Part shown: positions 1 to 12,400 of the stretch, one piece after another
Position numbering within the stretch: position 1 is the first letter of the stretch
Layout of the letters: the number at the start of each line of letters is the position of its first letter
DNA from: Cercis canadensis
Taxonomy: Eukaryota; Streptophyta; Magnoliopsida; Fabales; Fabaceae
DNA: 64,000 nucleotides
Direction: 5' to 3'
Assembly: GCA_003255065.1 (NCBI GenBank)
Contig: QAOA01008251.1
Location: 47,792-111,791 of the forward strand
The notes under the pieces: generated by a model
Told to the model about the DNA's origin: nothing
What the model saw: the letters and a program-made list of their open reading frames with translations, nothing else
The model's database searches: none
Position numbers and translations under genes: made by a program

Positions 1-932
1 TGTTTCGGTGGAAGTTATGTGCTTGTGAACTTTCTTTCATCTCCCATATCTTGCTTGAGAGCAGCAGTATGAGACAATTTTTATCCTCTAGCCACAAATT
101 TCTTAGCAGTTTCATGATGTGTCTTAGAAACTGCATTCTTGGATAGACAAAATGCTAGTTTACATATGTGATAATCAGTAATTACACCTTGTTTCTTTAT
201 GCTTGTTTTTCTTCATGCCCACTTTTTCTTCTTTCCTACTAATACTAACCAGTAGCTAGTACACTCTTATCTATTTTGACAAATGTTATAAATGCATTTG
301 TCTGAGAGAGGGAGAGGTTTTAGAATTAGAAGCAACAAAACGAAGGAAGCAATCTTTTGCATTGTTTTCTTATGCATGCACCTGAACACCAGAGCATAGC
401 AAAATTATGAAAGCAGTATGAAGAGCATGGGGTCGGTGTATTTCTGAATTTTGCTTAGGTGAAATGATGTGGGATAAGTAGATATTGAGATCAAATAATG
501 CCCTGCTTTATACGTCTAAGGTATTACACCACGCATTATTTATCTGTTTCATTTCTTGTTATGTTAGATAATCCAGGTTCTTAAATTCATGTTGTAATCC
601 ATGGTCTTTTTTGGCAAGGACATCTGGAATTACACTAATAGCGGAGCAGTCTCATCTAATGGTTTATTTTACTCTGTTAATTTAACCACCTGCTGTAACA
701 TGTAAAATTTCTTGGTCCAGAGCAGTGCATGATTACCTTGTCAGTTACTTGTACGAATTCATCGCACAATGAAGCCTGTTGTTTGGATAAATATATAAAA
801 GCAATTTATAAGATCTGTTTGCCATTTTGGTTTTGTATCATAGTTGGGCATAGTTTATCATTGCAAGAATAAGTAAAACTGATCTTTTGATGATCACTTA
901 TCCATTCTTATTTTCCTCCTTACCATTTTCAG
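1..932 (+). other. Last intron of the eS25 gene (left part outside window)
   Basis: This stretch has no convincing reading frame. It ends in a pyrimidine-rich tract followed by AG at 931-932, directly before the eS25 terminal exon, so it is read as the 3' part of that gene's last intron. The upstream exons lie left of the window. I see no repeat or RNA gene in it. Confidence 0.7.
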
Positions 933-1046
933 ATCAATGGATCTTTGGCACGTCGTGCAATCAGAGACCTGATGGCAAGAGGTTCAATTAGGCTGATATC
1001 TGCTCATGCTAGCCAACAGATTTACACAAGGGCCACCAACACCTAG
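933..1046 (+). CDS. RPS25: 40S ribosomal protein eS25, terminal exon (partial)
   Basis: This exon encodes the last 37 residues of ribosomal protein eS25, a small-subunit protein near the head of the 40S particle that contributes to tRNA and IRES contacts. The translation runs [18 protein letters not shown], then [11 protein letters not shown], then IYTRATNT and a TAG stop, which is the strongly conserved C-terminus of plant eS25. A pyrimidine-rich acceptor (AG at 931-932) opens the exon in phase 0. The rest of the protein (about 70 residues, including the Lys-rich N-terminus) is encoded to the left of the window. Nothing suggests a pseudogene, since an intron is retained and the reading frame is clean. 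The identification rests on a near-perfect family match and is secure; the gene is partial only because of the window edge. Confidence 0.93.
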   Translation: MNGSLARRAIRDLMARGSIRLISAHASQQIYTRATNT

Positions 1047-1553
1047 ACATGGAGACGTTCCTTTCTTTCACGTAGGGATAGCCTATTTCTGTGTGTTAGA
1101 AAACTACCTTATCTCTACCTTCTTCAAGAAGATCGCATTTTGCTGGATTTTTTTCCTTTAAAGATTATGCTTGATGTTGATGATTACAACTTATATCCTG
1201 CCGTTAATTTTATCGAAGACGTTTGTTGATTTTCAATTGCCTAGTTAATGAATATGAATATTTTGCTCCTCCACAGCAATGAGAATTCTTATGCCCCTCT
1301 CTCCCAACCACGTGCATAAAATCCTACCTAATTATGTGATATTCAACTATTTATTTTCTTGATTGCGGATTATTTTTGACAAATTTGTTTGGATGTTCAT
1401 ATATTTGAATTCGTTTCTCGACAATCTTGGAATTTGGAGAGCATAAGACTGTTTTCAAATTTCAATTATTGGAATGAAAAATAATTGAAAGAAAATAATA
1501 GGCTTAGGCGCTTAGCATGTCAATTGCATTCGGAAAACAGAAATACTACAATC
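1047..1553. other. Convergent 3' regions of eS25 and the LEA_2 gene
   Basis: About 500 bases lie between the stop of eS25 (+) and the stop of the LEA_2 gene (-). The sequence is T-rich after the eS25 stop, as expected for a plant 3' UTR. No separate gene or repeat is visible. Confidence 0.5.
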
Positions 1554-2105
1554 CTATGCGAGGAGCAGATCCAGCTCGGACCTATTTTCTTGATCAATGA
1601 CATCGAGAAACACCGGGTCAACGGTCACATGGCTATCCACGTGGATCTTAAACTTGTGGTCCCACCACAGGACCTTGGCCGTGCCACCAATATCCACAGC
1701 CGCATCGAGCATCATCTCGCGCTTGGCAACGTCGGCCACAAACTTAGCGGCGTGGTGAGCCAGCTCCAGCCCGCGCAGCCGAGCCGGGAGGCGTAGCAGT
1801 TGGCAGGAGCGGGGCGGCTGCGATCCGGCTTGCACCTGAGCGGAACCCAGCAGTGAGCCTTCGTAGTAGATGGCCATGGTGGTGGAGGAGTAGTGTATGG
1901 GGGCGATGTTGGGGTTGGTGACGTGTACGGTGAGGATGAGCTCGGCGTCGAGTACTAGAAGGTTGGCCTTCAAGGAAGTGAAGTTGATTGATATCAAATG
2001 GAAGGTTGGGTCCTTGGGCTTCGCAGATATGATAGCAGTCGCTGCTACAGCCGATGCTGCTCCGATTATCGCCGAACTCCAGCTCCATTTTACCTTCTTG
2101 CCCAT
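1554..2105 (-). CDS. LEA_2 / NDR1-HIN1-like (LEA14-type) protein
   Basis: A single-exon gene for a 183-residue protein. Residues about 8-26 form a hydrophobic, Ala/Ile-rich segment (SSAIIGAASAVAATAIISA) that could be a signal anchor. The rest resembles the LEA_2 beta-sandwich found in plant NHL proteins: a stretch NPNIAPIHYSSTTMAIYYEG, then GSLLGSAQVQAG, and a basic Leu-rich stretch. Members of this family are membrane-anchored or soluble proteins linked to desiccation and pathogen responses. The ATG at 2105-2103 is chosen because the slightly longer open frame begins at TTG, not ATG. The gene is convergent with eS25. The length is near the lower end for NHL proteins (usually about 200 residues). 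The family call is by pattern; the exact subgroup and function are not determined. Confidence 0.75.
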   Translation of the reverse strand: MGKKVKWSWSSAIIGAASAVAATAIISAKPKDPTFHLISINFTSLKANLLVLDAELILTVHVTNPNIAPIHYSSTTMAIYYEGSLLGSAQVQAGSQPPRSCQLLRLPARLRGLELAHHAAKFVADVAKREMMLDAAVDIGGTAKVLWWDHKFKIHVDSHVTVDPVFLDVIDQENRSELDLLLA

Positions 2106-3426
2106 GATCTTCAAAGCAATTTACTTGGAAGTTGGAAGAAAGGAGGTTCTTTCTATTAGTTGCACTCGCAGAGTCGATTGGCTGGTCAGTGCTGGACTGC
2201 TGGTGTTGACAGTTCGGCTATGGACTACAAGTCTACAATTTGGGGAGAGACTGAAGTAGGAACAGGGTTTGACGCATGATGACGGTAACGCCCTCGGCTT
2301 TTTTGAATTGTGGTCGCACCTTGATGGGCTATGGAGGACAAGTTCGTCTTTGAGTTGAAACGCAAAGGTCAAATTATACACTGACGAAAGAAGACCACAT
2401 GCGGCATGTGTCTGATTTATGATCTCGGGTATTCGGCTACTCGCGTGTTTTTACTAAAATTGGATACTTGCCTATATGATCGACACGGGCCGATAAGGTA
2501 CGCCTGGTCATGGATGTTCTTTGGTCGTTAAAAATCATCATTCAATTAGTTTTTTTTTTTTAAACCTTCATTCAAAGATGTCTTTAGATTATAGATCCTG
2601 ATTCCCATAACGATATTTCATTTTGAATATTACGTTTTTATATGATTTAGTCTGTTGAATCTTTGCTAGTTTGATAACTGTAGAAAAGAATATATCACCA
2701 ATATCTTTTGACATGTTTCAATATCATCCCAAGAAATATGAATCAATAATTAATGAAGGATTGTTTCACTAGAACACACAAATACTTACGACTACTCACT
2801 CGAAAGTGGAGGACCCACATTTGGAAAAAGCATGTCGTTCATATACTAGATGAAATCATGAGAAGTTATTAGCTGTGAAAAAAAAAATGAGAAATGGTAT
2901 TGGATTTTTCCATAGTAGAGTATACTAATTGCCATTTAAAAAGTTCACACTTATATACTTTTACAGATAATCAAATATCAAGAAGAGATAATTGCACGAA
3001 ATACCTTGGCAGAAAGAAAGAAAGAAAGAAAATCCCTTAAATATAACTAATGAGTTTGGTGGGACTTTATCAGAAACACCTGTTAAAGTTTAGGAGGTTG
3101 CTAAGTTATTCTGCCTTTAACGGTGTAGTGTTATTCCGTCATTCCACTCTCTCATTTGAGGAGTTTTGATGGAACTCACATCTTAAAAGAATGATAGTTT
3201 ACCAGCTAATCTAAAATTTATTACAATAAAATTTTTAAAAGTTTAGTCTAGTAGTAAAGATGCAATAAGTTTATTTAAGTTAATAAAGTTTTAAATCTTG
3301 AGGCTAGAACTTAGGGGAATTTTTCTCTTGAATGTACCAAGGTGATGTAGGGGATGTGCTATTAAAATTGCTTAGAGAAAAACTTAGTTTCAGTACGCGA
3401 AAACTAGCCCGAAAATACCCTTATCA
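2106..3426. other. Intergenic, AT-rich; upstream region of the LEA_2 gene
   Basis: No gene is supported here. The first few hundred bases are the promoter side of the LEA_2 gene. A short GAAA repeat (around 3014-3030) and AT-rich sequence follow. Open frames on either strand here look random. Confidence 0.5.
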
Positions 3427-6400
3427 TTAAAACCAAAGAAATAAAAAAAGTTTATTACAATAAAGCAACAAAATAACCAAAAACAGTTCATAGTTTTGAT
3501 TTTGGATGGCATTACTAGTACTAGTGCCGTGCTGGTAATTGCGATGGATCATATCGGTGCCTCCATTTGTGTGTGCGCTATGGTTGTCGTCAGTGTCACC
3601 ATTACCATGCATTCCTGTGTTGCCACCGTGGCCACCACCTGCGTGGCCACCCCCATGACCGCCACCGCCACCACGCCTATTAATGCACACGGCAACTGCG
3701 GGAGGACTTGATAGTGGTCTTGCTTTATCTGAAAATATTTTAGACGTCAATTTAGAAAAGAAAAACTAATTAGGTAAGAATACACAAGGCTTGGAGCTCA
3801 AGATGGCTTCTTATGTAAAACAAAAGGTTAAAAGATGAAAGCTTTACTTGCTGGTAAGGTAAGAATACTGTGGTGGCCCTAAAGAATGGGCCCATATACG
3901 CAAGAGCCAAAACAAAGTTATGACCCGAAAGGCCCAAACGACAAAACGGGTCACTTATTTCGCCGACCCGCCAGCTCATGCTTTCCATCTACTATAAATA
4001 GTCCTTGACCCAGCACAAGGAAGGGGACAAAAAAATCTCGCTTACTAACAATCATAATCCTGCTTTTCAGTCCAAATCAATCTAACTTAATCTTCGGAGC
4101 CCGGTAAACCTAACCCGGCCCGGCAGTTTTTCCCCGCAGGTTACTAGGTCGCCTGACAGGCAGGAATTGATAGTCGACCTCGGTGACCCGACCTCACTGA
4201 TTGCGCCCGACCTCAAGCTCAGGCATCGTCATTTGGCGCCGTCTGTGGGAAACGAATTCCTTTTCCCTTAAAACACCTACAAATCTCTTTGGCTGATCAT
4301 GAGTCTAGTGCGATGGGTATGGATGACGCACCTACCCCATCAATCATACCCTCCGTAAAAGAGGGTGTACTCACGCCGGTTAGAGAACCACCTCCCTCAC
4401 CTCCGAACACAAGGACATCGCCTCGCAGAATCCAAACAGAGGCCAATTTAGGACCTACCCCGGAAGCGTTTCCCAGGGATACCCCTTCCGGCCATTTCGG
4501 AGATCCTGTGCAAGTTGGGAATACTCTCCGCCTCCTCATGCAAGAAATACAAGACCTCAAAACAGAACGCCTCGTTGACAGGGCCGAGCTGGCCGAATTT
4601 AAGAAAACCGCCAATACACACCAAGTTGAATCCTCAGGGCGCTCACTTTACCAACCTTCTCCTGAAGCCGCGATCAGCGGGTCCCGATTCATAGCGGATA
4701 CCCCGAACAACCACTTGGGCAGTCCGGATGTCTCCTCGCACCTACATACTCATAGTAGTGGCTCCTTTCAGACCCCCTCACTTGTGCCGGAGAAAGTCAA
4801 AAAAATGGGAAGAAACCCCTTCTCCCAAAATATAGTTGATTACCCCATACCAACTACATACAGGCAACCCCAGCTCGAACCATTTGACGGTCTAACAGAC
4901 CCCAGGGAGCATCTGGAAAACTACAATTCCATTATGCTACTGGTGGGTAGCTGTGACGAAATCATGTGTCGAGCTTTCCCAACTACTTTGCGCCGAGCAG
5001 CGCTCCAGTGGTTCTCTAACCTCCCACCGAACAGCATATCGAATTTCGATCAACTGTCCGAACTCCTTCAAGCTCGCTTCTCTACGAGCATAACTCATCA
5101 GCGATCCTCAGCAATTTTGGCCACTTTAAAACAGGAAGAGACCGAGTCCTTAAAAGACTACATGAACCGTTACACAAAGCTCTCTTTGCAAGTCCGAAAT
5201 CTGACAGATTCAGTAGCCATGCACGCCATACAGGCAGGTCTCCGACCGGGTCGACTACACGAGAACCTAACGCTCTATCCCCCAAATAACCTCCCCGAGC
5301 TGCTCACTTTGACAGCTAAACATATAAATTTAGAAGAGGTACTAGGTCAGTCGGAGAAAAGCAGAGCCAAGGAGAAAAAGCCTCAGGACGATCGCAAACT
5401 AGCTCGTCAAGAAAAATCTCCCCTCCGACCACGTTTTGAGGCCTTTACTCCCTTAAATCAATCGAGAGCTCGAGTTCTGGAAGAAATATGCCAAACCAAA
5501 CTCGCAAGTCTCCCTTAACCCAAAGGAGATGTGGGCTCTGATAAAGAAAAATATTGCGCTTTCCACCAAGGCCGGGGACACGACACCGACGACTGCAGAC
5601 ACCTTCGAAACCTCATCGAAGACCTTCTGAGAAGAGGGTACCTACAGCGGTTCAGGGCGGGCCTTCCTCTCCCAAGCCCCCGGCCATCAAGCAAAGCGAC
5701 CAAGGCTCGTAGATCCTCTCCGAGAAACCCCGACCTCAGCTCAAAAAGGCGTCGAAGTCGGTCTCCTACGCGAAGCCCGCCTTCGACAAGAGCTGATCCA
5801 CGGCGAACCGCCGCGGGAACTATACATACCATCGCGGGTGGATTCGCCGGCGGAGGCGTGTCCAGATCTTCAAGGAAAAGGCATAAAAGGGCCGCAGAAA
5901 AGCACAAGAAAGAAGTCTTTCATACCAACATAGCCTCAAAAGGTCGAAATACCGCAGTCATCTCATTCTCCGACATGGACTACGGCACAATTGACCAAGA
6001 ACATGACGATCCAGTGGTAATCTCCTGTTTCATGGCAAATTATGAAGTCCGGAAGGTTCTCATCGACCAAGGGAGTTCAGCTGACGTCCTTTTTAACCAC
6101 GCTTTCGAACAATTGGGAATCCCTCTTTCCGACCTTGACCACTATCCCGGAACTTTGGTTGGTTTCTCCGGAATCCACGTCAAGGTGAGAGGAACCATTA
6201 CTCTCCTAGCAACCATAGGGGAATACCCTGACCTCACCAGTGCAAAGGTCAGATTCTTGATCATCGATTGCCCCTCGGCATATAATGCTATCCTAGGACG
6301 ACCTTTCCTTAATAAAATCGATGCTATCGTTTCAACAAAGCACATTCTCTTAAAATTTTCAACTATGTCTGGAACGGTCGGGCAAGCCCGAGGAGATCAG

Positions 6401-9400
6401 TTACTCGGCAGAACATGCTATAACACCAGCTTGGCCATCGATTACTCAAAATCGTCAAAATGTCATTACCCGGAAAAACCAAAACCGGATAACCAAATTT
6501 CTTTGAAGGAACTCGACAATAAGGAATCAAAGACAAGCCTCAGACCAACGCCAGAAGGTGATCTCTCAACATTTCAAATTGGCAATACGAGCGAGCGGAC
6601 AGTCCAAATCGGATTGGGCATGCCTCCTGACAAACTTGAAAAGATGACGGAGCTTCTGGCGGCCAATGCCGACCTATTCGCCTGGACTACCGTCGATATG
6701 CCAGGTATTGACCCTAACTTCATTTCGCATAAACTCGCCATAAATGTAGGCGCTAACCCGGTGGCTCAAAAGAAAAGGGTGGTCGGCCCCGAAAAGCAAA
6801 AGGCCATTGATGAAGAGGTCCAGAAGTTGCTCGATGCTGACTTCATCAGGGAAATACCCTATGCGACCTGGTTATCCAACGTGGTCATGGTTAAAAAACC
6901 TAATGGGAAATGGCGTATGTGCGTGGACTACTCCGACCTCAATAAAGTTTGCCCCAAAGACCCCTATCCCCTGCCAAGCATCGACAAGTTAGTTGATGGC
7001 GCCTCCGGGTACAAACTCCTGAGTTTCATGGATGCTTACTCTGGATACAATCAAATAAGGATGCACCCAGACGACGAAGAAAAAACAGCTTTCATCACTG
7101 AGCACGCTATTTACTGTTATAAGGTGATGCCCTTCGGGCTAAAAAATGCCGGGACCACTTACCAAAGGCTGGTCGACAAAATACTCAAAAAGCAGATAGG
7201 AAAAAACATCGAGATCTACGTAGATGATATGCTAGTCAAATCCAACTCGGGTCTCGAGCATCTGGCAGACTTAGCAGAAACATTCGCCGAACTCAGGAAG
7301 CACCGTATGAGGTTGAATCCCTCCAAATGTGCCTCCGGGGTCGGCGCCGGGAAATTCCTGGGCTTCATGTTAACCCATCGGGGCATAGAAGCAAATCCCG
7401 ACAAGTGCCAAGCCATCATAAATATGGAACCACCCAAAATAGTGAGGGATGTTCAAAGGCTGGCCGGGAGAGTTGCAGCCCTATCCCGATTCATGTCAAA
7501 ATCCGCAGACAAGGCGCAGCCCTTTTTTAAAATTCTCAAGCAACTCAAAAATTTCCAATGGACAGACGAGTGTCAACAAGCATTCGATCACTTAAAAAAA
7601 TATCTAGCCTCACCTCCTATCCTCTCCCAACCCCGCCAGGGTGAAACCCTTTTTCTATACCTGGCCAGCAGCGAGCACGCAGTAAACTCGGCTCTAGTCA
7701 GAGAGCAAGACAAAATACAATACCCGGTGTACTATACTAGCCACGCCCTCCAGGCATCTGAGCTTAAATACCGCAAAATCGAAAAAATCGCTTACGCCCT
7801 CCTCATTTCAGCCAGGCGTCTGCGCCCGTACTTTCAAAATCACTTAATAACTGTCCGGACCGACCAGCCAATTTGACAGATTCTCCAAAAACCCGACCTG
7901 GCCGGGTGCATGTTGGGTTGGTCGGTCGAACTTTCTGAGCATTCGTTAAATTACGAACCAAGGGGGGCAATCAAGGCCCAAGCCCTTGCCGACTTTATAG
8001 TCGAAATGACCCGCACAGGCGACCCCGGAGGGGCAGTTTCCCCTCAGTGGACACTTTCCGTGGACGGGTCTTCCAACTTAAAAGGAGGAGGTGCTGGCAT
8101 AGTCATCGAAGGGTCAGGGGAAGTCATTTTTGAACAATCCTTACGTTTTGATTTCCCAGTATCAAATAACCAAGCGGAATATGAGGCATTAATAGCTGGT
8201 TTGCGTTTAGCTCTTGAGCTGGGCGCCGAAACGATTCAAGTCCAAACGGACTAACAGCTGGTCACAAGTCAAATTAAGGGCGATTTCCAAGCAAAAGATC
8301 CCTTAATGTCCAAGTACCTGGCCACTGCCAACGTGTATATCTCTCGCTTCCAGGAATTTGTAATACACCATGTCCCAATGACGGAAAACACCCGGGCCGA
8401 CATCCTTTCTAAGTTAGCCAGCAGTAAAAAACCTGGCCACAACCAAACGGTCATCCAAGAGACAATCTTGCATCCAAGCATTTATCCTGAAGAAGTAGCC
8501 AACATCGATCAAGAAGCATCATCATGGATGACTCCGATTATCCGCTACCTACAAACCCGGGAGCTTCCGCCCGACAAGGTCCAAGCGAGGAAGCTACAAA
8601 GAATAGCCTGCAATTATTGCCTTGAAGGAGAAACTCTGTATAAACGTGGATACAGCACCCCACTTCTCAAGTGCCTGACTCCCGAGCAATCACTTTACGT
8701 CCTGCATGAGATTCACTTGGGTATATGTGGACATCACATAGGTGCCAGTTCTCTGGCATCCAAAGCTCTTCGATCTGGCTATTACTGGCCGACTCTAAAA
8801 GCGGATGCCACAAATCTATTGAAAAAATGCGATAAGTGTCAAAAATTTGCCCACATTCACATCGCACCATCTTCCGACCTTTTTACAACGGTTGAACCCT
8901 GGCCCTTTAGCCGATGGGGTTTGGACCTGCTCGGCCCTTTCCCCCAGGCCCCCGGGCAGAAACGATTTCTTATCGTTGCTATAGACTATTTTTCAAAATG
9001 GATTGAGGCTGAACCTTTAGCCGCCATAACTGTAAAAAATGCTAAAAAGTTTCTCCAATCCTTTATTATTTGCAGGTTCGGTATCCCCCATACCATAACC
9101 ATTGATAACGGGACCCAGTTCACAGACGCCGGGTTCCGAGCCTTTTGTGCGGAGCTCCGCATCCGGTTAAACTATACATCGGTCGAGCATCCACAAGCAA
9201 ACGGACAAGTAGAAGCCGCAAATCGGATCATTCTTGATGGATTGAAGAAGCGCCTAGACCACACCAAGGGTCGGTGGATAGACGAGCTTCCCTGGGTGTT
9301 GTGGTCCTACCGAACGACCCCACAAACTTCTACCCGGGAAACTCCCTACAAACTCACATATGGAGCAGAGGCTATGATACCTGTCGAAATCGGCGAACCA

Positions 9401-12400
9401 AGCTGGAGAAGCGCGCACTTCGACGCCAATCATAATCACGAATCCATGAACACCAACCTTGAACTGCTCGATGAGGACAGGGAAAAAACAAGGCTGACCA
9501 TGTTAGCCTACAAGCAGAGGCTCTCCCGGTATTACAATGCCAAAGTCCGACCAAGGATTTTCCAAAACGGCGACCTGGTTCTTCGCAGAGCCGACATCAC
9601 CAGAAAGCATCTCACTGAGGGCAAGCTGGCCCCAAATTGGGAGGGACCATATGTAATTCAGGAAGTCCTAGGGAAGGGCGCCTATAAAATCGCAACCAAA
9701 CACGGTTCGCCTATCCCCAGAACTTGGAATGTAACTAATCTCAGAATTTATGAACAGTAAAATCTTTTCAATCTGTATACTATTTCATTTATTCCTTCGC
9801 ACACCTTAGCCGGTTATAAATACCGAGCTTGTTTGTCTTGTTTGCAACCTCCATCGCGAGTGCACACCTTAGCTGGACACCAACACCGTGTTCATGTCTT
9901 GTTTGCAACCTCCATCGCGAGTGCAAACCTCAGCCGGTTACAAACATCGTGCTCATGTTTTGTTTGCAACCTCCATCGTGAGTGCACACCTTCGCCGGTT
10001 ACATATACCGAGTTTGTTTGTCTTGTTTGCAACCTCCATCGCGAGTGCAAACCTCAGCCGGTTACAAACACCGTGCTCATGTTTTGTTTGCAACCTCCAT
10101 CGCGAGTGCAAACCTTAAACCAGGTTACAAATACACCCTGTTCACTTCTCGTTTACAACCTCCCACGCGAGGGCAAACCTTATCTGATTACAAATACTGT
10201 TACCGGACTCTCATGCAAGTATGAACTTCGCAAAACCGACTTAAAATGCTCTGCGAAAACCCGAGCACACACACGTTACGCCATTAAAAGACATAGTTTT
10301 TATTTGCTCTTTTTTAAACTTGTTTTCTTTTCTTACTTAGGATCGTGAGATTCTTGCTTTTTTATGAGCAATTATTAAAACCCGATCTTAAGCACTCGAA
10401 CGCTGTTATGTCAAAACATAAAGTCACAACACATTAGCAAAATTTCCATTTTTCTTGTACAAACGTATTACAAGCACATTCCTATTGTACCAAGGTATTA
10501 CAAAGAAATCCCTATTCTGCTGGGGGACTCCCTACAGTTGGGGGACCGTACATTTCCTCCTCTGTGGCCGAGTCGTAGTCCCCCCCGGAATCCGATACTC
10601 GGACCTCCGCATCATCATTTGCACCCTCCGGGGTCTCACCGTCATCGTCATCATGTACCAGTCGCCCTTCCCGAACAACTTGAAAGCAGTCCATCTCCTC
10701 AGTTCGGAGGTCGGGGAATTGTAGCCGAGCTTGGTCTATAGCATTGTTGAAACCTTGCTCTAGGGCATGAGCAAAGTTTCTTTCTAATTTTTCCTCAGCT
10801 CTCTTCCTCATCCTGGCTTTTGAATGGCGGGCCCTCTCTACCCGTCGGCGCATTTGGGATCGCATTTCTCGCAAAGTGTCTCGTACCTCGCATGCCCGAG
10901 CATGGGCCTCCTCCAGCACCTTAGTACCTACTTCGTGACGAACTTCGAGTTCCTTCACATCACTGCGAAGTTTGTTAACCTCAGCCTCGGCCTCATCCTT
11001 GGCGGCCAAGATTAACTCTCGTTCGTCACGGAGTTGTTTTGCCTCGGCCCTGGCATCTTCCAGAGCTTTTAACGCCTCCTGTGCTTGCATACGGGCCTCC
11101 GCCTCTGCCTCTTGCACTTTCCTGGTCAAGTCCGGGCCGCCCATCCTTTTTTGTAAGCTGCGGATGATGGCCAGCTCCCTGGTCGCGGTTGACAGCATAT
11201 ACGACAGAAGCATGTCTGCTGGCGCTTTCGCAAGTCGATCCGTGTCCACTCGGGTCAAAATGGAATCCACCCTTTCCTGGAGAGGAAACCAGGTGTTCTA
11301 GTATGAGCAACTTGCATGATTGGGCTCTTCAGCCGCCAAATCCGCAGAAAAGAGTTCAAGGCCCCTGACCTCAGCTGTGACCCCTCGGGCAGCTTGGTGA
11401 GAAGACCCCTCGTGTCTGCTATGCTCTCGATGCGACTTGTGCTTCTTGGTCCCCTTCCCCTTTTCTTGGAGGTCGGCTGCGAGGTCGGCAGAAATAGGGC
11501 GCTTCTCCCTGTTCCCCTCAGGCACGCTCTCCTGCTCGCCGCCCAATTCGCCTTCCCGGGCACCATCAGCTAAGACTACCGTCACCGGTTCGGCTACGGT
11601 GACAACAGTCGGGACATCAGTTTGTTCGTTTTCCCTTTCGGGGGCCGCCACAGACGCCCCTGGCTGCTCCCGACTCCGGTATTTGGCGAGCTTGGAGATT
11701 CGCACCATCTCTGCTTTGCTGATTTTCTCTTCTGCAAGACAATCACAAAAAGACAGTTTTTGTCAACCATTTTTTAAACAGCAGAAATAAAACAGCAAGA
11801 CTATTTTACCGACCAATCAAATCTCTCGCCCTCAGCTGAACGAGGTTTGACTTTTCGCAAGTAAACTCGGATATGACCTCAATTATCCGACGAGCCTCTC
11901 GGTCATACTCGCCCATGGCCCGAGCCGGTTGCTTGTTAAGGTATTGATTCCACCGCAAAGGGAATCGGGGAGTTCCGTCCTCGTGGAGGAAAAATGCTTT
12001 GTTCGGCCTGGGGATCCCATCCCAGGTCGGTATAGTTACCCGGAAAAATTGGTCTTTCCACCCCTTTGCCGAATCCTCGACTGGCTTCATTAGCGACAAT
12101 CGAGGCCGGCTCGCCATATACACATACTCTTGGTCGGACTCCCTAATGTGCTTTAAGGTGAAAAAATGAAAAAATACATCTACTCGGGCGCTCACAAATA
12201 AAACACTGCACATGGCCTGAAAGGCCCTTAGGAAACCCCACCCGTTTGTATGAATCTGAGTAGGGGCCGCGTTCACAACTCGTAGGAACTCCATTTCGAA
12301 GCCCGTGAGTGGAAGTTCAGCCCCAGCTCGGTCAAGGAAAGCGGCATTAAATGTAAAAAAATTATCCCTAGGGCAACTTTCGCAAACAGGAGCACTCCTC

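Noticed and set aside
9805-10200. The 61-65 bp tandem repeat as a CRISPR array or centromere satellite
   Set aside because: The units are adjacent without unique spacers and are confined to the retroelement, in a plant nuclear setting.
10538-11790. Plus-strand open frames in the 3' part of the Tat element
   Set aside because: They are shadows of the minus-strand ORFs, with biased composition expected from the complement.
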